Source: Streptococcus respiraculi
GTDB lineage: Bacteria > Bacillota > Bacilli > Lactobacillales > Streptococcaceae
Direction: 5' to 3'
DNA: 64,000 nucleotides
NCBI RefSeq assembly: GCF_003595525.1
Contig: NZ_CP022680.1
Location: 1,080,001-1,144,000, forward strand
Position numbers and translations under genes: made by a program. Position 1 is the first letter of the stretch; every line of letters starts with the position of its first letter. This document shows, one piece after another, positions 55,057 to 64,000 of the stretch. The notes below the pieces were generated by a model. The model was not told where the DNA came from. It worked only from the letters and a program-made list of their open reading frames with translations, and did not search any database.

Positions 55057-57963
55057 ATGACAAAAGAACTTTTTGAAGCCGTTCGCCTAGCTTCTGGAGT
55101 AGAACTAAAAAATAGAGTTGTAGTCTCTCCAATGACCACTCAGTCCGCTTATTTTGACGGAAGTATGACAGAAGAATTAATTCGTTACTACGCCCACCGT
55201 GCGGGCGAGGTAGGTGCTGTCATCGTCGAATCTGCCTTCGTGGACAATTACGGTCGTGGCTTCTACGGTGCAGTAGGGATTGACAAGGATGATAAGGTTG
55301 AAGGTCTAGCTCGTCTTGCAAAAACTATTCAAGACAAGGGTTCAAAAGCCTTTATCCAAATTTACCACGCAGGTCGGATGGCCTTCCCAGAAATGAATGA
55401 GGGGAAAAATCCGATTTCTGCTTCGGCTGTAGCTGCCCTTCGTCCAAACGCACCCATACCAACAGAGATGACCCATCGTGAGATTTTGGATATGATTGCA
55501 GCTTTTGCTGAAGGTGTGCGCCGTGCTATCCGAGCTGGGTTTGATGGAGTTGAATTGCACGGTGCCAATACGTACTTAATCCAACAATTCTTCTCTCCAC
55601 ACTCAAACCGTCGTGAAGATGCTTGGGGTGGTAGCAGAGAAAAACGGGCAAAATTCCCAGTTGAAGTCGTGAAGGCAGCAAAACGCGTGATTGAAGAAGA
55701 AGGGGCAGAAAATTTTGTACTCGGCTACCGCTTCTCGCCTGAAGAATTAGAAGAGCCTGGTATTCGTTTTGAAGATACCATGTATCTCTTGAATACCTTG
55801 GCAGAATATGATTTGGATTATGTCCATTTCTCAATGGGAATCTACACTCGTAATTCCATCGTGGATGTCAATGATCCAGAAATGCTCATTACAAAATTCC
55901 TTGCAGAGCGTTCTGAAAAACTAGCCCAAATTCCTGTCATGGGTGTCGGAGGTATTCTTCAAAAAGCAGATGCTGAGGGTGCGCTCGCAGCCGGTTATGA
56001 TTTGTTAGCTGTTGCCAAAGGCTTTTTGACAGAGCCAGACTGGGTGAGCGTCATCCGTGAAGGTAAAGAAGTTCGTCCATTTGCAGATATTCACGACCGT
56101 GAAGAGTTGGTCATTCCAACGCCTTTGTGGCAATTTATGGATGATACCTTCTTCTTGGTCAAAGACATTGAACAAGAAAAGAAAAAACAGGCTCGCTTGG
56201 CGGAATTAATGAGTCAGGATCTAGCCTTTACTCCTGGTCAATACCACGTAACCGCGCATGGTCACAATAGTGAATTGCCGATGGTCGTGACCTTTGATGA
56301 GACGCGCATTACCGCCATTGAAATTGATAGTGGTAGTGAGTCAGCAGGTCTTTCTGACTTGGTATTTGAACGGATGCCAAAACAAATCATTGAGTTCCAA
56401 ACTCTCAATGTCGATGCTGTTTCAGGTGCATCATCAACCAGTCAAGGGGTTATTGATGGAGTAGCAGAAGCAGCTCTTCAAGCTAGTGGTCAAGATGCAG
56501 TGGATGTATTGAAAGCGCGTCAAAAACCAGTTATTGAGCGCTCAACAAAAGTTATCGAAGAAGAAGTGGACGTAGTCGTTGTTGGTGGTGGTGCAGCAGG
56601 GATTGCTGCGGCTCTTCGAGCAGATGAGCTTGGCTTGTCAGTTGCTCTCGTTGAAAAACTCAGCTTTATTGGTGGAGCCATTTCAGTATCAGGTGGGAAT
56701 CAAGTCGTGATGGGTTCTCGTCTCCAACATGAATCAGGCGTTCTTGACGATACACCTCAATTGATGATGGAAGACTTTCTTGAAAATGGAAACCACAAAA
56801 ATGTCATGGAACTCCTTGAGCTCTTGGCTAATAATGTTGGTCAAGCAACGGATTGGGTGCATGACTATGTCGGTGTAGAGTACGATATGGCTGGTGGCTT
56901 GCATGTTCTTGCTGAATACCGTAAGAACCGCGAATTGGCTTATGCCCACGGTGGTCACGGATTTGCGGCTTCTGTTCGTGCAAAAATGGCTGCTTCATCT
57001 GTCAACTTGTTGCTCCAAACCAAGGCTGAAAAACTCTTGACAGATGGTCAAGGTCGTGTGACAGGTCTTGTTGCGGTCGAAGAAAATGGAACCACCCACC
57101 GCATTTCTTCAAAAGCAGTCATTCTTACAACAGGTGGTTACGGAAACAACAAGGCCATGCTCTCAGATGAATTGAAAGGTGTCTTGTTCTATGGGACACG
57201 CTCATCAATGGGAGAAGGAGTACAGATGGCACAAGCGCCAGATGTCAACGCGGCAACCTTGATGATGGATCTCGGAAAAATCTATCCAAACGGTGTCGAA
57301 GTCTCACCAGGTACTGCCAAATCAACCATCGGAGGAAATATTGCTGTCCTTCGCGAAAATGGTCTTTTGGTCAATACCAACGGCCAACGTGTGGTCAATG
57401 AACGCGCAAGTAACCACGACATTCTCGATGTCCTTATGGAGCAAGAATCCAAAGTTCTCTATCTCCTACTTGACCAGCATCATTTCTCTATCTTCCGTAA
57501 GGAAATTGCAGAAGGTGGTATTTCAGAGAAAGAAGTAGAAGAATGGTTGGCAAGTAATGGTAGCAAGACTCCATACCTCTTCCATGCTGACACGCTAGAA
57601 GAATTGGCAGACTTAGCAGGTATGGACACTCATGCTCTTGCAAATACCGTTGAGCGCTTCAACAGCTTTGTCGCAAATGGCAAAGATGAAGATTTCAACC
57701 GTCAAATCGAATTCCTACAAGTGCCAGTTGGTGAAGGACCGTACTACATGATTGAGCAAAAACCACGTTTTGCAACAACTATGGGTGGTCTAGTCGTTAA
57801 CAGTCGCCTAGAGGTGATGAACCAAGACGGTCAAGCGATTGCAGGCCTCTATGCTGCCGGTGAAGTAGTCGGTGGTGTCATGGGAACAGACTCTCCGTCT
57901 GGCGCTAACAATGCTTGGGCTCTGACATCTGGTAAACTGGCTGCAGAGCAGCTTGCAAACTAA
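55057..57963 (+). CDS. Three-domain flavoprotein reductase (OYE + FMN_bind + FAD_binding_2)
   Basis: 968 residues in three parts. Residues 1 to about 370 form an Old-Yellow-Enzyme/NADH:flavin oxidoreductase barrel (IYHAGRM, ELHGANTYLIQQFFSP, DAWGGS) but without the FeS domain of enoate reductases. About 395-480 is an FMN_bind domain with VDAVSGASSTSQG, whose SGAS-S/T is a covalent FMN attachment motif used by ApbE-type transferases. About 505-968 is a fumarate-reductase-like FAD domain (VVVVGGGAAGIAAALRA, GGAISVSGGN, TTMGGL, GEVVGGVMGTDSPSGANN). The same architecture is known from NADH:(hydroxy)cinnamate reductase CrdB. Electrons should run NADH to OYE to FMN to FAD to a C=C substrate. The region aligned to the fumarate catalytic Arg reads NERASNHD, so fumarate is unlikely. 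No Sec or Tat signal. Confidence 0.88.
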   Translation: MTKELFEAVRLASGVELKNRVVVSPMTTQSAYFDGSMTEELIRYYAHRAGEVGAVIVESAFVDNYGRGFYGAVGIDKDDKVEGLARLAKTIQDKGSKAFIQIYHAGRMAFPEMNEGKNPISASAVAALRPNAPIPTEMTHREILDMIAAFAEGVRRAIRAGFDGVELHGANTYLIQQFFSPHSNRREDAWGGSREKRAKFPVEVVKAAKRVIEEEGAENFVLGYRFSPEELEEPGIRFEDTMYLLNTLAEYDLDYVHFSMGIYTRNSIVDVNDPEMLITKFLAERSEKLAQIPVMGVGGILQKADAEGALAAGYDLLAVAKGFLTEPDWVSVIREGKEVRPFADIHDREELVIPTPLWQFMDDTFFLVKDIEQEKKKQARLAELMSQDLAFTPGQYHVTAHGHNSELPMVVTFDETRITAIEIDSGSESAGLSDLVFERMPKQIIEFQTLNVDAVSGASSTSQGVIDGVAEAALQASGQDAVDVLKARQKPVIERSTKVIEEEVDVVVVGGGAAGIAAALRADELGLSVALVEKLSFIGGAISVSGGNQVVMGSRLQHESGVLDDTPQLMMEDFLENGNHKNVMELLELLANNVGQATDWVHDYVGVEYDMAGGLHVLAEYRKNRELAYAHGGHGFAASVRAKMAASSVNLLLQTKAEKLLTDGQGRVTGLVAVEENGTTHRISSKAVILTTGGYGNNKAMLSDELKGVLFYGTRSSMGEGVQMAQAPDVNAATLMMDLGKIYPNGVEVSPGTAKSTIGGNIAVLRENGLLVNTNGQRVVNERASNHDILDVLMEQESKVLYLLLDQHHFSIFRKEIAEGGISEKEVEEWLASNGSKTPYLFHADTLEELADLAGMDTHALANTVERFNSFVANGKDEDFNRQIEFLQVPVGEGPYYMIEQKPRFATTMGGLVVNSRLEVMNQDGQAIAGLYAAGEVVGGVMGTDSPSGANNAWALTSGKLAAEQLAN

Positions 57964-57973
57964 TTTATATGAA

Positions 57974-58010
57974 AAAAGAGTTTGAGATGACAAGGTCTCA
58001 AGCTCTTTTT
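57974..58010 (+). terminator. Terminator after the flavoprotein gene
   Basis: AAAAGAGTTTGAGA pairs with TCTCAAGCTCTTTT and the T run continues. It marks the right edge of the accessory block. Confidence 0.9.
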
Positions 58011-58111
58011 CGATAGCAACAGACCTGGATATTCGGTAACTAGAAGGGCAAAAAACGAATCATTACCAGATGAATGTGTTTTCAAGACGGAAGCAGTCTA
58101 GTAATTTATGA

Positions 58112-58117
58112 TATAAT
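58112..58117 (+). promoter_or_regulatory. -10 box of the aroA operon
   Basis: TATAAT 27 bases before aroA; no good -35 is visible. It lets aroA-aroK-pheA be expressed separately from the upstream aro genes. Confidence 0.5.
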
Positions 58118-58128
58118 AGGAAAAATAG

Positions 58129-59430
<1,302 letters not shown>

Positions 59431-59431
59431 T

Positions 59432-59923
59432 ATGGTAATTATTTTACTAGGTTTCATGGGCGCAGGAAAGACAACGGTTTCCCAGCATATCAAGCGCCCT
59501 TTTTATGATATGGATACGATCATCGAAGAAAAAATTGGTATGTCCATCTCTGATTTTTTTGCGCAAGAAGGCGAAGCAGCCTTTCGGAAGATTGAATCAG
59601 AAACCCTAGAAGAACTATTACAACTGGAGGGAGACATTGTGATTTCAACCGGTGGCGGTGTGGTCATCTCAGAAAGAAATCGTGACCTTCTTCGCCAGAA
59701 TCGCAAGTACAATGTTCTTCTAGCTGCATCTTTTGAGGTTTTATATGAGCGGATTAAGGAGGATAAAATCTTCCAACGTCCCCTCTTTTTGAACAATTCA
59801 AAAGAAGATTTCCACGGTATTTACGAGCGTCGTATGATGCTCTATGAGGGACTGTCTGATCTCATCATTAATACAGACCACCGTACGCCAGAAGAAGTAG
59901 CAAGGATTATTCAATGTATATAG
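59432..59923 (+). CDS. aroK: Shikimate kinase
   Basis: 163 residues. P-loop GFMGAGKTT (residues 7-15), DMDTIIE (substrate Asp), STGGGVV and the lid region RPLFLNN are present. It phosphorylates shikimate. It overlaps pheA by ten bases. Confidence 0.95.
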   Translation: MVIILLGFMGAGKTTVSQHIKRPFYDMDTIIEEKIGMSISDFFAQEGEAAFRKIESETLEELLQLEGDIVISTGGGVVISERNRDLLRQNRKYNVLLAASFEVLYERIKEDKIFQRPLFLNNSKEDFHGIYERRMMLYEGLSDLIINTDHRTPEEVARIIQCI

Positions 59924-60741
59924 CATTTTTAGGACCACGGGGCTCTTTTACACATCAGGTGGCACAGCAGGCCTTTCCGCAAGCAGAATTGATTTCCTAT
60001 GATACGATTACAGAGGTCATGAAAGCCGTTGAGCAACATGCGGTTGACTATTCCGTCATTCCAGTTGAAAATTCAATTGAAGGTAGTGTCCATGAGACCA
60101 TTGACTACCTCTTTCACCAGGCAGACTTGCGTGCAGTGGCAGAAGTTGTCCAGCCGATTTTTCAGCAGTTAATGGCGGCGTCTCCTTTAACAGACATCCA
60201 AGTGATTTACTCGCATCCACAGGCTTTGGCTCAAGGAAAAAAATATATCGATACGCATTATCCGAAGGCCCGACTTGAAGCAACAGCAAGTACCGCCTAT
60301 GCAGCTCGTTTTGTTGCAAGCCACAAAGACCAGCCCTTTGCAGCTATTGCTCCGCACGCAGCAGCTCAGGAATACGGGCTTGAGATTGTCGCACAAGACA
60401 TTCAGGAAATGAGCCAGAATTTCACCCGTTTTTGGGTCTTGGGAAATGAGGAACAGGCTTTGCCCTTGACATCAACAAGCAGAAAATGTTCGCTTGCTCT
60501 GACTCTGCCAGACAACCTACCGGGGGCTCTTTATAAGGCCATGTCAGTGTTTGCGTGGCGGGGAATTGATTTGACCAAGATTGAAAGCAGACCCTTAAAA
60601 ACAGCTCTGGGAGAATATTTCTTCATTCTTGATGCAGAAAATAGCCAATCAGAACTATTGGAGTTTGCCTTAAAAGAATTGACAAGTCTAGGGATTTCTT
60701 ATAAGATTTTAGGAGACTATTTTATTTATCAGGCTCAATGA
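59914..60741 (+). CDS. pheA: Prephenate dehydratase
   Basis: 275 residues. The catalytic domain has [23 protein letters not shown] and the essential NFTRFWVLG. The ACT domain (from about 190) with KIESRPLK senses phenylalanine. It is a stand-alone enzyme without a chorismate mutase domain. Confidence 0.95.
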   Translation: MYIAFLGPRGSFTHQVAQQAFPQAELISYDTITEVMKAVEQHAVDYSVIPVENSIEGSVHETIDYLFHQADLRAVAEVVQPIFQQLMAASPLTDIQVIYSHPQALAQGKKYIDTHYPKARLEATASTAYAARFVASHKDQPFAAIAPHAAAQEYGLEIVAQDIQEMSQNFTRFWVLGNEEQALPLTSTSRKCSLALTLPDNLPGALYKAMSVFAWRGIDLTKIESRPLKTALGEYFFILDAENSQSELLEFALKELTSLGISYKILGDYFIYQAQ

Positions 60742-60754
60742 AGAGGGAAGAACG

Positions 60755-62044
60755 ATGACAAGATATGAGAGTAACCTCACCCATCATGAGGAACTAAGAT
60801 TAGATTATTTACGAAAAAATATTCATTACTTAAATGATAGGGAACAAAGAGAACTAGCCTACCTAGAACGCAAATTAAATGGCGATGTTGTCCAATCATC
60901 ACGACCAGCCCCTCGTAGAAGCCGACCAGTAGAGCTAGAAGACTGGGCAGAAGAAGCTGAAGATTTTCGTGATTTTGAGCTGGAATCAGAAGAGGGGATT
61001 CTCCCTGTTTATCCTCGTCAGCAAAAGAAAAAGCTAAAGGCGCGTCCCATTAAGCAACCCAAGATTCGCAAGAAGAAAAAGGGCCGAATCAAGCGTTTGC
61101 TTATGCTCCTTTTACTAGGAATTGTCCTGCTACTGGGGGCTTTGGGCTTCATGTTTGTCAAAGGGATGAATGGTGTTGAAACCAAGGCCACTCCAGAAAC
61201 CTTTAACGGTCAAGCTACCAAAAATGGGGTGAACATCCTTATTCTGGGAACAGACGGACGGGCTGGGGAGACTTCAGACATGACGCGAACAGACTCGATC
61301 ATGGTTTTAAATGTTAATAATAAGGACAAGAAAGCCAAGCTCGTTAGCTTCATGCGTGATACCTTGATTGATATGGATGGAGCAGATTACAAACTGAATC
61401 TAGCCTACACATTTGGAGAGCAAAACGGTCATAAGGGTGCTGAAAATATCCGTGAGGTCTTAAAAGATCATTTTGACATTGATATTCAGTATTATGCTAT
61501 GGTGGACTTTTCAACCTTTGCGACAGCTATTGATACCCTCTTTCCTGAAGGGGTGACAATTGATGCTAAGTTTGGAACCGTAAATGGACAACAGGTGTCA
61601 TCGGTTGATGTTCCGGATGATTTACATATGGAAAATGGCTTGGTACCGAACCAGACGATTCCAGTCGGTGTCCAACAAATGAATGGGGCAACCCTGCTTA
61701 ACTATGCTCGCTTCCGTAAAGATGACGAGTCAGATTATGGACGTACCAAACGTCAACAACAGGTGATTGCAGCTATTTTGACACAGGCTAAAAATCCGCT
61801 CAAGCTTTTTGCAGGAGCAGAAGCACTTGGAAAAGTCTATGCCCTCACTTCGACCAATATCCCACAAAGCTTTCTAGTAACGAACGGGCCATTTATCATG
61901 TTGGATGCTAAAAATGGCGTTGAACAGACAACGATTCCAGCATTGGGTGATTGGGTTGATGAGTATGATATCTATGGTGGCTTAGGAATCAAGATTGACT
62001 TTGAAAAATACCAAAAACGCTTGAGCGAATTGGGCTTGCGTTGA
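60755..62044 (+). CDS. LCP-family (LytR-CpsA-Psr) wall-polymer ligase
   Basis: 429 residues. A cytoplasmic N-terminal part of about 110 residues, very charged, is followed by one membrane helix (about 112-136) and the extracellular LCP domain. The domain carries ILILGTDGRAGETSDMTRTDSIMV near 165, SFMRDT, and the catalytic-site Arg-rich RFRKDDESDYGRTKRQQQVI near 320. LCP enzymes attach teichoic acids, capsule or rhamnan to peptidoglycan, which fits with the rhamnan locus at 8-27 kb. Its place after pheA is conserved with pneumococcal psr. Confidence 0.9.
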   Translation: MTRYESNLTHHEELRLDYLRKNIHYLNDREQRELAYLERKLNGDVVQSSRPAPRRSRPVELEDWAEEAEDFRDFELESEEGILPVYPRQQKKKLKARPIKQPKIRKKKKGRIKRLLMLLLLGIVLLLGALGFMFVKGMNGVETKATPETFNGQATKNGVNILILGTDGRAGETSDMTRTDSIMVLNVNNKDKKAKLVSFMRDTLIDMDGADYKLNLAYTFGEQNGHKGAENIREVLKDHFDIDIQYYAMVDFSTFATAIDTLFPEGVTIDAKFGTVNGQQVSSVDVPDDLHMENGLVPNQTIPVGVQQMNGATLLNYARFRKDDESDYGRTKRQQQVIAAILTQAKNPLKLFAGAEALGKVYALTSTNIPQSFLVTNGPFIMLDAKNGVEQTTIPALGDWVDEYDIYGGLGIKIDFEKYQKRLSELGLR

Positions 62045-62072
62045 TGTCCTCTTTGCTAAAATATGATATACT

Positions 62073-62107
62073 AAAGGTTGGAACAGAGGTTTCAACCTTT
62101 TATTTTG
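62073..62107 (+). terminator. Terminator after the LCP gene
   Basis: AAAGGTTG pairs with CAACCTTT, followed by TATTTTG. A -10-like TATACT just before it may start a short leader toward rlmD. Bases 62108-62247 hold a small CACTCG/CGAGTG hairpin and no gene. Confidence 0.65.
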
Positions 62108-62232
62108 GGAGCTTTTAAGCCGTGTCTTGCTCCGTAAGGTTCGAGAAGAATAACCCACTCGTTAGCCGAGTGGTAACGGTTGATACTCGTCAAACCGAAA
62201 CGCCTATATAGAGTATGAAAAGATGCCAGTAA

Positions 62233-63879
<1,647 letters not shown>

Positions 63880-63898
63880 GAGAAGGGAGGGGTATTAT

Positions 63899-64000
63899 AT
63901 GAGGTGGATATTAAAAATAATCTTGTTTCCAATAATATTACTTCTATCAATACTAATTTCTTTTCTAAAATTCATAATTAGTGTTAGTGGAATGATTTTA
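63899..64000 (+). CDS. Start of a small ICE-type membrane protein (cut by window end)
   Basis: 34 codons from ATG 63899 to the window edge, preceded by AAGGGAGGGG. It starts MRWILKIILFPIILLLSILI, a continuous hydrophobic helix. It resembles CD1845-family proteins carried by Tn916/Tn1549-type conjugative elements (inferred from a short N-terminus). It supports an integrated element starting in the rumA 3' end. Confidence 0.55.
   Translation, partial: MRWILKIILFPIILLLSILISFLKFIISVSGMIL

Overview
The window reads as chromosomal DNA of a Streptococcus. The evidence is a streptococcal rhamnan (group carbohydrate) locus with rgp/gac-type genes, the cmk-infC-rpmI-rplT order, and the aroD/aroC/tyrA/ylbF ... 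aroA/aroK/pheA/LytR-type order known from pneumococcus. Base composition, Shine-Dalgarno sites and TATAAT promoters are all low-GC Firmicute. The gene style is closest to the S. suis group, but species cannot be settled by eye. No tRNA, rRNA or CRISPR array was seen.

Layout. 0-7.7 kb: housekeeping genes (CPBP protease fragment, recJ, phosphoesterase, apt, metA, dnaD, trmK, Nif3-like). 7.8-26.8 kb: cell-wall rhamnose polysaccharide locus. It has dTDP-rhamnose genes rmlA-C-B, a decayed IS30 copy and glycosyltransferase remnants, a gacI-J-K-L-like side-chain cassette, rmlD, rgpA-D, a LicD-family gene, two more glycosyltransferases and a GacH-like glycerol-phosphate transferase. 27-31.2 kb: EbsA-like protein, ferredoxin, LysM protein, cmk, then an L20-type leader with infC-rpmI-rplT and a HAD gene. 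31.6-33.9 kb: ltaS on the minus strand. 34.5-39 kb: an apparently leaderless operon of an RlmI-like methyltransferase, aroD, aroC, tyrA and ylbF.

39-58 kb is an accessory block lying between ylbF and aroA, which are neighbours in pneumococcus. It contains an intact IS30-family element. Next comes an ABC importer (two tandem lipoproteins, permease, ATPase) behind a leader that encodes a short Tyr/Phe-rich peptide, alternative hairpins and a terminator. A LysR-type regulator then diverges from an operon of a TIM-barrel enzyme, an SDR, two MFS transporters and a YdiB-like quinate/shikimate dehydrogenase. After that come an esterase with a CitM-like carrier, and a second aroD with a 968-residue three-domain flavoprotein (OYE + FMN_bind + FAD_binding_2). 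Together these look like a system that imports quinate/shikimate-type compounds or their hydroxycinnamoyl esters, interconverts them, and uses an unsaturated product as an electron sink. This is the most interesting part of the window.

58-64 kb: aroA-aroK-pheA, an LCP-family wall-polymer ligase, and rumA/rlmD. The rumA 3' end appears to have been replaced by an integrative element: it carries a roughly 90-residue non-family tail and is followed by the start of an ICE-type small membrane protein cut by the window edge.
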